A DNA stretch of 64,000 bases from Centropus unirufus (lineage: Eukaryota; Chordata; Aves; Cuculiformes; Centropidae), in NCBI GenBank assembly GCA_013397695.1, contig VYZI01000404.1:499838-563837 (forward strand), read 5' to 3'. Of the stretch, positions 49,311 through 60,350 are shown piece after piece. A program made the translations under genes and the position numbers. The notes beneath the pieces are model-generated. The model was not told where the DNA came from and did not search any database. It saw only the letters and a list, made by a program, of their open reading frames with translations. Every line of letters starts with the position of its first letter. Positions within the stretch are counted from its first letter, which is position 1.

Positions 49311-52300
49311 CTTCCATTCGGCAAAGGAAGACAGAGCATAATAGGTACCCATTGAGGAAATACAACTTCCTCAATGATATTTTGGTTATAATAATTCAAT
49401 TCTTGTAATAATTTTATTATCACAGGGGAGCTGACAGTATCATATGACCATTAACAGCTGAGCATATGAGATACCAAAGTATATATGAGCTCTGATCGAA
49501 CTCATGGTTTGAAGCTAGCCTTTGAAATTTGGTTAAGGTATTTATCTAATGAAAACCTATCCAAGTAAAGTTAACTTATAAGCTCTAAAAATAATTATTT
49601 CCCTCCTCTAACTTAAATTCCTTATGTTCATAAGGAATAACTGAACCCAGTGGGGCAAGCAGAATTTCCAGGATTATCTCTATTGAAATGACGTGGTATC
49701 TCTCCAAATGTCAAAACTGCTAGGTTTTACCCAGTTCTTTATTGGATATTTTTCCTAAATTAATGAATTCATCTCTTTTTCAGTAGACAAGCTTGATAGG
49801 ATCAGAACTTATGTTCCAACTAGCCCAATGGGCAATTCAGGTTTTGGGGGCTACCATCACAATTTGTTTCAGTGCAGGAACCCTTTATTAAATTCAAGAT
49901 CTCTTCTGCTGATATACACTATGCAAAATATTATTCACTACAGTCCTGTAACTTCCTGTGAAGGCTCTCAAAGTTTGTGGTTCTGCCAGTTGTAACTCCA
50001 GTCTTCTTCCTGACCACATCTGGAGATGTATCTATTTTTGACACACTCTTAATCTTAAATGTATTTTTAAATACACTCCCAGAACCTGTCCGTTGTCATA
50101 GAAATTATCCCAGGAAAATATATACGTATTTAGCCATATGCAAGAGTATCCCTCAGTCTATTTAAACTCTTTCCCCAGTTCATAATCATGAGGTGTCTTG
50201 AAAGTATTATTGAAAATTGCACTGTAAAATACAATGCATGGTACCAGTCCTTAAACTCAATTCCTTCTCCTGGTGTAAGTGGTTTCATAAATTAGTTAAA
50301 AGCACCAGTTCATAATGAGCCAAGCCAAGGAATGTTTTTTCACCTCTAGAAGAGACTTTCTAAGTGCATAGAACTTCCTCAAACTTTCCAATCATCTGCA
50401 AATAAATGCATATGCTGAAATAAGAAACTGAGATTCAGCCTAGGGTCGATTACACTCCAGGCTAACCTAATCTGCGATGGATGTATTTTGGCCCCAAGTA
50501 CTATACATCAAATATCGTTAACGTCTCCTATGTCCATAACTGTTTGAAGAAGTACTTTGAACAAGTAGAATGAGAAACAACAGGGAATATCCACTGGGAC
50601 CTAACCACACAGTAGAAACAGACCAGCTCTAGATTTATCTCCTCCTCTTACCCATTTCACCAGACCTCTTTTCTGAAATTTCAGTTACAGTTCAGATTGT
50701 CATTGTCTGAGTCATCATCAGTTTGGGGGAAAATAAGAATGAGCAAGAGGAATGTATGTAAGGCAACAACATATCAGCATGGTGGCCATTGTGTTTTCAT
50801 TTAGATATGATAAACACTTTGATACTGAGATATGTCAACAGGTCTCTGTTGACTAGTCTTCTCTCCTGGAATCCCAAGACATCATTAATTCTTGTGAAGA
50901 CATTCTGGAATGGCTTCCTGGCTTAGCTGGTACACAGTTTTTGTAAAAACATCTCTTACCAAAAAAAGGTTACAAAGGGTGCAGTAAGACACCACATATA
51001 CACACCACAGTTAAAGCAGCAGAAGACTAGAAAATACTTAAAGTACTGGCTTGCTAGATCAAAACACATGTTATAAAGAAGTATACGTAGTCTCACTATC
51101 TCTGCAGGCAACATCCGTCCATATGTCCTAAAGGTCCTTACTGCAGGAGGAAAGCTTTTGTTTTCAGCTAAATGAGTATATGACCATCCCTTATTTAGAT
51201 TTTGTCACTTGTCTGAGCACGCTAATCATCTTCTGAAGCCTGCTAGAGCAGGAAAATAAAAAAAAAGAAAGATTATTTGCTAATGTCACATGCCTCTGAA
51301 TTAGACTTTATACCGGTGAAATTAGGGATCATGTCATGTGGACCCACTGATGATGGATGCAGTATTACATCATGCCTGTTGTTGCTACCCCAGCAATGAT
51401 TTTTTTTTTTTTTTTATCCCAAATAGATTGCCCATGAAGCCATTGAAGCTGAATGTGGCCAGAGTCCACTGAGCAAGAAGATTAGTTTTTTATCAGAGAA
51501 TATAAAGTGAGCTTATATCAGGAAATTTTAAAAATCTTATCAGTTATCCAAGTAACTGATCATAATATATTCCAGTGGACAACAATCAACTTGCCATAGA
51601 GGCATCATGACCTAAAGACAGCATAAAGAGCTTCCCGTGTAAGACATTTTTTACAGTCATATAGCCAGCACAGGCTAATTTTTTTCTCTTTTTTCCACTG
51701 TGTGACAAAACCAGAACTGATATAGAGGGGCTAAAGATGTTTATACCAAGAACACAGGTGGCCAGGAAGCAAGAAATGCAAGTGGGATTGTAAGGTATTA
51801 TTAGTGTCAATGAGGGCACTACTAGACGAAGCATGAAAGGATACGCTAGAAGGGAGCATAAAAGCATATGGAATACTTGGTATCCCAGGTTCGTACCTTC
51901 AAAAGTGGTACTGCATATGGTAGAATTGATCTAAAGCATACAGATCAGGAAATAACATTTTAAAGATATTGGCTTATTCAAAGTCAGGTATGACTACTAA
52001 AGACAGTATTGGATATAGTCAAAGGTCTCACAAGCTTATTAGCAAAGGCTCTAGAGATGCAGCTCTCTAACAATGTTACACATTCAAGAAAGCTTGTTTT
52101 CTGGGAAGATAAACTTATTAAATCAAGTTCTGACCTTTTGAGCCATACAGAAGCACAATCCTCCATTTACCACATAAGCAAGCGATGCCTCCCACATATG
52201 GCTCTGTCATCTTCAGTCCCAAACTACACAATGCCAAATTCTTAAAGAGACAGTTGTCATCAAGTAGGGCTGTTAGAAGTGAGCTCTAAAACTATTATGT

Positions 52301-52890
52301 ATGCAGTAAATGTGCCCATAAATATTATTTTAGGGACAAGTTATTTCACGAATATTTCCCGCATTCTCATCTTATTTACATTTTCTGAAGTGATTCTCAA
52401 GTAACTGTACCTACAAGTATCAGAATACAGAGCTCTTAGCCCTTCAGCTATCTGGAGAAATGCATTGTTGTATTTTATGAGGTGTAGTCCAGAAAGGGAA
52501 AACATCGTCACTCTCTCTTTATGATGCAATGATTTATGAATGAGTCCAAGATTGTTGGTAGCATCAATTCCAAGTCAAGGAGGCAAGCCTAATTGGGTCA
52601 TCTACACTGATCAAGCTTGAGACTCTGGAGTTAAAAGTATTAGCTCATCACCTGCAGTATGAAGACAAATGGAAATTACTACTGCAGCAGTTACAGATCC
52701 ATACACTCCTGTGCATCTTCTAGCTACCAGAAAAGGTCTAGTAGTGATTCTGTCACAAACATTCTTAAAGGACAGAATTTTGCTCATTTTATCTAAAATG
52801 TAGCAAGTGCTTTGGAGTAGTCATAATAAATGTTGAAGTTCGTTTCTGTCTTGGGATGCAATCAGTCTTAGGGGAATTCAGTGCAGATCA
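49311..52890. other. gene-free AT-rich unique sequence
   Basis: About 3.6 kb between two CR1 copies. It holds a T16 run (51400-51415) and open frames of up to about 93 codons with no recognisable product. No repeat family or regulatory cluster stands out. Confidence 0.7.
51400..51415 (+). repeat. T16 homopolymer
   Basis: Sixteen consecutive T bases. Confidence 0.95.
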
Positions 52891-53508
52891 TCACATGAGC
52901 CAACAGTGTGCCCAGGAGGCCAAGAAAGCCAATGGCATCTTGGCCTGTATTAAAAACAGCATGGGCAGCAGGTCCAGAGAGGTGATTCTGGTGAGACTAC
53001 ACCTCAAATGCTGTGTTCAATTTTGGGGCCCTCACTAGAAGAAGGACATTGAGGCTCTTGATCACGCCCAGAGAAGTGCAACAAAGCTGGTGAAAGGGCT
53101 GGAGAACAAGTCTTATGAGAAGCGGCTGAGGGAGCTGGGGTTGTTCCACCTAGAGAAGAGGAGGCTGAGGGGAGACCTTATCACTGCCTCCAGATACCTG
53201 AAAGGAGGTTATGGAGAGGTGGGTGTTGGTCTCTTCTCCCCAGTGACAGGTGATAGGAGAAAGAGGAATGGCTTCAAGCTGTGCCAGGGCAGATTCAGAT
53301 TTTAGATTAGGAAAAAGTTTTTCACTGAAAGGGTCATCAGTTACTGGAACAGGCTGTCCAGGGAGGTGGTGGTATCACCATCCCTGGATGTATTTAAAAG
53401 ACGAGTAGGTGAAGTGCTTAGGGATATATGGTTTAGTGACAGATAGCTATGGTTGGACTTGATGATCTCAGAGGTCTTTCCCAACCTAGTAATTCTCTGA
53501 TTCTGTGA
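52891..53508 (+). mobile_element. CR1 non-LTR retrotransposon, 5'-truncated, plus strand (best preserved copy)
   Basis: About 620 bases covering the 3' part of ORF2 and the 3' untranslated region. The 3' end carries GGTTGGACTTGATGATCTCA, GAGGTCTTTCCCAACCTAGT and then octamer-like units (ATTCTCTGATTCTGTGA) to about 53508. The 5' boundary is abrupt at ACATGAGCCAACAGTGTGCC. Sequence identity to remembered CR1 consensus words is high throughout, so this is probably the youngest of the five copies. An in-frame loss of about seven codons after the SREVIL words (near 52988-52995) removes residues that the 24.7 kb copy retains (LYFTLVQPH region). Confidence 0.97.
52892..53446 (+). pseudogene. CR1 ORF2 C-terminal remnant, one frame with two internal stops
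   Basis: A single plus-strand frame runs through the whole copy and is interrupted only by point stops. The first, TAG at 53036-53038, stands where CR1 has Tyr after Gly/Ala-Pro-His. The second, TAG at 53303-53305, follows the RFRF codons. The frame then continues through FFTERVI, YWNRL, REVVVSPSLDVFKRR and EVLRD to a TAG at 53444-53446. The usual ORF2 stop (GTTTAG at about 53430-53435) is read past because of an apparent two-base insertion in GATATATGG. Frame retention with so few lesions indicates recent death relative to the other copies. It encodes only the region downstream of the reverse-transcriptase core, so no activity is expected. Confidence 0.93.
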
Positions 53509-55935
53509 AACTGTATGGATAGAAATTTGAGGATCAGCTGCCAAGTTGACCCTGGAGTAATAAGAATGTTAGCAAAGGAACAGACTTTACATCTGGAATT
53601 ATTGCGTACAAATTTTGTTAGGCCCTGCAGCTGAAGGGAATAAAACAAGGGAAGTTCCTTAGAGTTTTTTCAGTCACCAGTAATGCTTCTCAGTTTCAAT
53701 TTTGTGCTATTAAAAATTAAACCTTACAGAACAGCCAAGATCTTCCAACCTAAATAAACAATTCCTACGTTCTTACTTCTGAATGGTGTATAATTGTTTT
53801 GGAGATCACCCTGTTTAGGAGACAAAGCTCATCACTTAGACATTCAAGTTAGTGTACAGTAAATAGTGTCGAAATGTCTACAAATTAAAAATTACTCATT
53901 GTGAAATCAGTATTTTAAATGACTGGCTAACATGCTTGCCATCAATGAATGAGAATCAGCGAAAGCTTCTTGATTTTGTACATCTTTGTTTTCTCTAAGG
54001 CAGCTCTTTGAGTCTAACACTCTAATTCAGAACCTGCTTCACATGATATTGCGTCTTATGCTAAACTCTCAACTATTTCCACATTTTTTTTCAGAAATAT
54101 CTGCTGCCTGCAGGATGATCATGTTTCATATGGTGTTTTATACCCTATGGTTTTCAATGGACTAAGCCACTCAAAGTGTCTAATAATACCCCTCCATAGA
54201 TAGGTCACTTAAATTTAGCCACTTAAGCCAAAAACAGAATTTAGCTCTAAATACCAAAATGATGGTTTCCTTATTTTCTTGACTCTACCACCATATGACA
54301 AGCTGAATTAAAAAGTATACAACCTATTTTGGTAAATCTCCACTACATTTACATATTCCCTCTTTACACATGATTAGCCTAGAGTTAATGTATTGAAAAC
54401 TATCTAAAAAAACTTCTTATTCTCCATTTGATAGTCCATTAGTTATGTATTCACTCAACTCAACTCCAGTTTTAAAACAGGAAAGAAAAATATTGACAAT
54501 GAAATACACTATAAAAGGAGCAAATGAGTCTGTACACTCTAGTGTATCTGTCCAGCTTTAGTTGAACAATTAAATGCAACAACTCACAGATAACTTTAAA
54601 AGAAGGACCTTAAAAGATAATTATATTTGCAATTCATTTGGAATAGCAGGAAATGTGGAAGTGACAGATAATTAAGATCATATAATCAACCCCAGTAAAT
54701 TTCATAACTCATAGGTGCTCACACTGCAACTGTTATTTGAAGAACACATCCTTTAAGAGTCTTTCAAAAGCTGAAGATGAGTTTTTTCTGATCAGGGCTG
54801 TATTTATATCTTTGTACTTTTTCCCCTATAAACTTAGAGGGAAGGTGGGGAATCAATACATAATGTTAATTGTGTGTGTAGTAATGGTACCAGTAACAAA
54901 TATCTTATCATCTTTGACAAGCCCAGGCAAAGCAGGAGAAATGTAAATTTGCTCAAGCTGGACATCAAAAATGTTTCGAAATGCACAAAACTATTCTGAC
55001 AGATAGCTTTCCCTAAATTTCTTCTGAATTTATAGTTCTGTGTCTTTTTCTGTATCAAGTGCTATCATACTCAATTTCTTGATCTGAATATATCCATAAC
55101 TCCATTCCGGAACCTTCTCTGCTTCATGACTTTTTAGGAACTTCACACTATCTGAAGGCTGAGACATTATCTCTATGATTCAAAAAGAGGACACACAAAA
55201 CTGTTTGGAGCAGTGCTTATAATTACATTCAGCAATGGCTTAATATCCTGATCCAGCACTGGAAACAAACATCATATTCCAATCTTCTTAAAACAAATTA
55301 CTTCACCCAGAAGGAACCAATTTCACAGTGAATCCACCCTCAGCTACGACAAATCAGAAGTTCTAGAGATGAAAAAAGAAAATGATTTAGTTAATTTAAA
55401 ATAATTATGGAGTAAAATGAAAAATTCTCAGTTAAAACCCAAAAAATGAAAGTAGGTTGAGTGTACAATTTCTATACAATTTAGCTGGGATTCACTGGGG
55501 ATTTATCTCAGGTAATATACAAAAGGACAGACTGGTTGATCTATTGAACCTTCTGGCCTTAAACTGTATAAAACAGTAAGATTTTATTATAGCTAGCCTT
55601 GTTCACATCTCTCTAACTTCAATGTTATAAATTATTAAATATCATAATAATTTGCTAGATTTTAAAAAAGAAAAATAAATAGCCTTGTAAAATGACCGTA
55701 AACTTTATACTAAACTGAGTTTTCATATCAGTCAATAAGCTACCTGCATAAGTTATAATTAGTATTGAAAAAATATGAATGTCTTTATAATTTAAAATTT
55801 CATTTCAAATTATGTTATTCATATATTATTAAAAGTTTTATATGGCTTATTTTTTGCTTATATTTTATTTACTTTTACTTTCAATTCTGCTCAATGGTTT
55901 AACTAAAGATGTATTATAGCTAATATATATTCCTA
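53509..55935. other. gene-free AT-rich unique sequence
   Basis: About 2.4 kb with no recognisable gene, repeat family or motif cluster. Its last 300 bases (from about 55620) are very AT-rich. Confidence 0.7.
55620..55935. other. very AT-rich stretch
   Basis: Dominated by A/T with many ATTA, TTTAAA and TATATT words and few G/C. It could act as a matrix-attachment or easily unwound region, which is inference from composition only. The CR1 scrap immediately follows its right edge. Confidence 0.4.
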
Positions 55936-56020
55936 TTGCCTGGCACTTGGGAGAAGAGACCAACACCCACCTCTCTACAACCTCCTTTCAGGTAGCTGTA
56001 GGCAGTTATATCGATGTCTC
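55936..56020 (-). mobile_element. short CR1 fragment, minus strand
   Basis: The plus strand carries CTTGGGAGAAGAGACCAACA, CCCACCTCTCTACAACCTCC and TTTCAGGTAGCTGTA in CR1 order, antisense to the 3' part of ORF2. The core match is nearly exact over about 65 bases (55941-56006), and weaker similarity (GATGTCTC) extends to about 56020. Both ends of the element are missing, so this is a scrap isolated by deletion or a very short insertion without tail. It covers the same part of CR1 as 53.15-53.25 kb in opposite orientation. Confidence 0.88.
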
Positions 56021-58689
56021 ACGTGGTTTAATATTCTAGTGAATTTTATGAGGTACTTTGTTGCTTGCAATTACTAAATCATTATAAAAAATAAAATTTT
56101 TCATAGTTCCTAACAGACTGAACTTGGATTAATGTTGAGATGCGTTATTTCAGTACAGAACATTGTATTTCTTCATATTACAGCATAACTTTTCTTCCCT
56201 TTTAGAATTATAACAAATGGCAGGTGCTGTCAACATACCTACAATGTAATAGGGGAAAGTTTTACCATTTTAATTTGGTCTGCCACTGGAGGAATCTGTA
56301 TGAAAGTAAAGAGAGATCATCATAAAGCATGACTGAAGAGTGCACTTACTGTACATCACATTCCTGATTGCTTGTGGCTGTATAATGTTATACAACACTG
56401 GTTATTTTGAAACCCCATTTCTGGAAATCTAGCAAGTAAATAATAAACATTTTGATACTAAGGAAGCTGCTCGAAAGATTCTTATGAACCAACATAATTC
56501 ATTTAAGATATTCAAATACACCTTGCTTTAGGCTTTATGAAACCAACAATGCTCATTACGATATCTTTCTACCTTACATCCATTCAGTAAAACTGAGGAA
56601 TTGAGAGAAGTGATATGGTGTGCAAAAAGATATTTCCCAGATTTACTTTGTTTCATGTAGGCTAGTATGGTGAACTGTATCTTCCTTCTGTCCTGCTAAT
56701 TGATTATGGTCATATTCACATGTGAAGATGTAAACTTGAGTGTGAAGCTGTTTTCGCAGTAGTCAGATAAACCCTTTCCAACTTTAAGAAAGGACTAGGT
56801 GCAGAAATAAACCCTATCACCTTTTAGTCAAACATCTATATATATGCATATATATTGCAAACTTTCACCCAAAGTCACTGCAAATAAAGTATGAAAGAAA
56901 AGTTTTGAGGAGAAGTCTTCTCAAAGACAATGATTTGAACCTTTCCTGGAGAATATGAACAGAGACAGCTAAGTCTGCAACAGACATGAATCTCAAAGGT
57001 GGACACCTCTTTTTATTAAAAATAAAATAAAGTAATAATAATACAAAACATCTGTTGTATTGTACAAGCTTTACTAATTAACTGAGAAGATTTTTTAATA
57101 CTTTGCTATAATAAAAAAGATAGCACATGAAATATACAACAGAATATGCATGAATATCGAAGTTGTTGCGGACATGGTAGAAATTCTGCAACATTTTATT
57201 GGCTAGATCTGCAATTGATGTATACTAGACTGTACACAGAAGGAATGCATTTCGAGTAACATTTACATGTTATAAAGCGTGTGAAAATACTCAACATGCT
57301 GCTAATTAGAAACAGTAGTAGAAGTTACTGGTAGTTGATTGTCTGATGTGAACACTGGAAGACAATGCATTAATAGTGTTATCTTGCCACAAATCTGATT
57401 CATAAAGCATAACAGACACATCAAAGGACTATTTTCTCAAAGCAGTCTTCCATTTTCCTTCACTGGATTTTTGTAAAAAAGTTTTGAAGAGGATTGTCAG
57501 GCTCTAAGCATCTACAGAAGGTTTACTTAAGAGAACAGCCTTCCTACTTTGTGGTCAGCATGCCTTGCTTTAGTAAGGTATTAGGCACAGAGGGTAGCAG
57601 TTACATATACTTTTGTCTATAGAATAGTAATCTTGAGACAGTTGATAGAAACAAAAAACAAATTAACAAACCAAAGTACACAATCAAACAGCAAAAATAA
57701 GAAAGAGCTCTGTACCACACATACAAATTACTACTTTTCCCATTCCATTTATGTGATCTCTGAGAATTGCATTTCTGGACTCTATCTCAGTCTATTCTTG
57801 TTCATAACTTAAGTGAAAGTTCTGATGACTAGTTCTAGTTCGTATTACAGGAAGAGGAAGGCAAATTATACCTATTGGTATGGACATAAGGTATTCAGCA
57901 ATGGATGATCCTTATGTTTTTAATTTAGAAGTTGGAAATAGCAAATACTATCCACAGGTCTTTAGGCATGTTTATGGCAGTGGACAAAATACATTAAGGT
58001 TAGATAGTTTCTACTCACTGTTTCAGATTGCTTTGATAATCTTCACCTAGAACAGGAAAATACTCCAAAATGGAAATTTTTTTTTATGGAGGGGTTTGAT
58101 TTCCTCTAGTTTGTATAGCAACCAGATGCAAATGAAACAGAAATATATACTTTACAATTATAGGGTTTTGTGAACGTCATATTTTCCAAAGCAAATCAAT
58201 TATATTATCAGAAATTAATCACTTACAAATTTCAGAAAACTTGAAATGTAACACAAAAAATAAATTAAGGCAGAAAACCATCTTCTTTGGTTCACCGTTA
58301 AGTGCAGAAATATCTTATTCTGTCAATGCGATTTCATAGCAGGATGAAAAATGTCAGAAGTAGGGATGACAAATCAGTCTAGTGAGGAAAAATGACTCTC
58401 AGACAAGAGATGTCATTTGTCATGATTGCCATTTGACTGCACTTTCTCCTGTCTTCTCTTTCAGATGAATGTTACTTTGCCATTAATTTAAAATTATCTT
58501 AAATCAACGATGGGTTGAACATGAAAAGCAAAGGTACTTGTCTTATAAAGTTTTGCAATATGCGGAAATCTATTCAAATGTAAACTTTCTGAAAACTGAC
58601 ATACACATTATGAAAGAGCTTATCATCATGAATTGTTAACTTAGAAAATATTATAGTTCTTCAGTTCAAAAGTCCATTTTTTTCCTAAA

Positions 58690-58960
58690 TATAGTCAACA
58701 GCATGGCTTTTGTTCAAAACTGACACAGCTGAGCACTGCTCTCTGAGCCACTGCATAATACGGGTGGTAATTAAGCCACAGCTTCAAGGTTGCATGGGCA
58801 CAAGACAATTCAGCCTAATGAAGTATCGATTGGCTACAGTCGAGGTAAAACAAGTTGACATTCATTTAGAGGTAGCAATGCGAATATACCACAAAGCCAC
58901 CAAAGAAGTAAGGGAAAAAAACAACGAGACTGAATTTTAATCTTGCAAACACAATTAAGA
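58690..58960 (+). other. exon-like or conserved-element-like segment (unverified)
   Basis: A polypyrimidine run (CCATTTTTTTCC) precedes ATAGTCAACAG, giving an acceptor-like AG at 58700-58701. A donor-like CGAG/GTAAAA lies at 58844/58845, defining a possible 143-base exon (58702-58844). One frame is open from 58695 to 58940, through both the putative exon and the donor, and its translation is mixed and unrecognised. The segment also has several CpGs (TATCGATTGG, GTCGAGG, ATGCGAA), unusual for this AT-rich DNA, and a homeodomain word TGGTAATTAAG. A noncoding-RNA exon or a conserved enhancer would explain these features. Chance is not excluded. Confidence 0.2.
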
Positions 58961-59639
58961 ATCTTATTTACAGCATGTTGCTATCACTTAAACTAAAGCT
59001 AATCGCATGCTTACTGCCCTGACATCAGATTCTTATATCAGCAGAAATTATATTCATAGGCTGGTGGCAAAAAGTGCATTAAGTTCAGTGTTTCAATTAG
59101 AACCTTTACTAACACTTCAGAAACCCAACTGCAAAAAAAACCCCTTACAATCAAATTTCTACTTTATTCACACAACTGATTTATTTTAAAATGCTGTGAT
59201 AAACTCCTCTGTAACACAAGTTTAAATTATGTAATTTGTGAAGTGAATAGTTTAACTTCTTAATGGAATAATTGCAAGTAGATTTATATATGTTGTCACA
59301 TTAGGCAAATATTCAATATAGTATTTAAGTTTAATTTTCTTCTTTCAACTTACAGGACAAAAGCTTTATTCACACAATCATAGCCTTGTACATATTTGTC
59401 TCATATGTACATACCTATAAAATTATATATAAAATGTATATATTAGTGTAAAAATGTACATCTTTAAACTTGCCATTTTAAGTATTTTTTGTCCTAACCA
59501 CTAAAGCAAATTTTCTCAAAAGTCATAATACTACTTTAGAATTTCAAGCATTAATATCAGCAAATTTTTCAGTGAAATAAGAGGATTCCCTCGTGCTCCT
59601 ACTACTGAATATTGAGGAGATTTAGGATGAGGATACTAA

Positions 59640-59830
59640 TATAAAAGTGCTAAACTATTGCTGTATATTAATATATTTAATTAAAAAGCCCTGAAATTTT
59701 ATTTATATACTTTAAGATTAAAATTAATAATTAAACAGAATCAATAAAATATATCTAAGATTAAAAAAAGAAATAAAACCTTAAAAATAAAAATACTTTA
59801 ATCCTTTCCATATAGTATATTACTGTTTAC
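59640..59830. other. very AT-rich stretch
   Basis: Almost entirely A/T with ATTAAT, AATAAA and TTAAAAATAAA words. It has no open frame of note and no discrete repeat unit. Confidence 0.5.
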
Positions 59831-60179
59831 AAAGAATGATGTGCAGATGTCTTCATATTTCTCAGAAATTTGGATAGTTGACTTTAATTTTACGTACTGG
59901 ATTAACAGCCTGTATATTCAATATTGTTTATTATTATTCCTGAGTTTGTTGCTGAAACCAAAATTTTTGCAAAGAAGACTGTGGACTACTGCAGATTAGC
60001 ACTTGAGACTAAATTATTACATCTTGCAGATACAGAGAAATTGTAATAAATGTATAACATAACATCATTCTAACAATGTTCTCCTTATAAATCTGAAATG
60101 CAAATGTGTTATGACTGTCTTCCAAAAGTGCGAACATTTTGCAGCTTGCAACAATCACATTTTGTCATGAAAAGTACCC

Positions 60180-60350
60180 CCAAATGACTGAGAAAGTGCT
60201 AATGTGTCTAATTGCATTATAGACCCCTCCGGCAGACAGACATTTCTTTAAAAAGTAACTCATAAAAGCACTCTGATTGCCAGATGTTGGGATTCACATC
60301 AGTTGCCCTATTTGTGTACTGAATTAAGGCTGTATAAGCAGTGAAGTAAA
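60180..60350. promoter_or_regulatory. possible conserved noncoding element (unverified)
   Basis: Mixed sequence with homeodomain cores (GTGCTAATG, CTAATTGCATTATAG) next to a GC-richer block (CCCCTCCGGCAGACAGAC) and AATTAAGG. The combination differs from the A/T-run texture around it. The evidence is texture only. Confidence 0.18.

Noticed and set aside
49130..49408. 92-codon plus-strand frame
   Set aside because: It is antisense to an old CR1 fragment and has no recognisable product.
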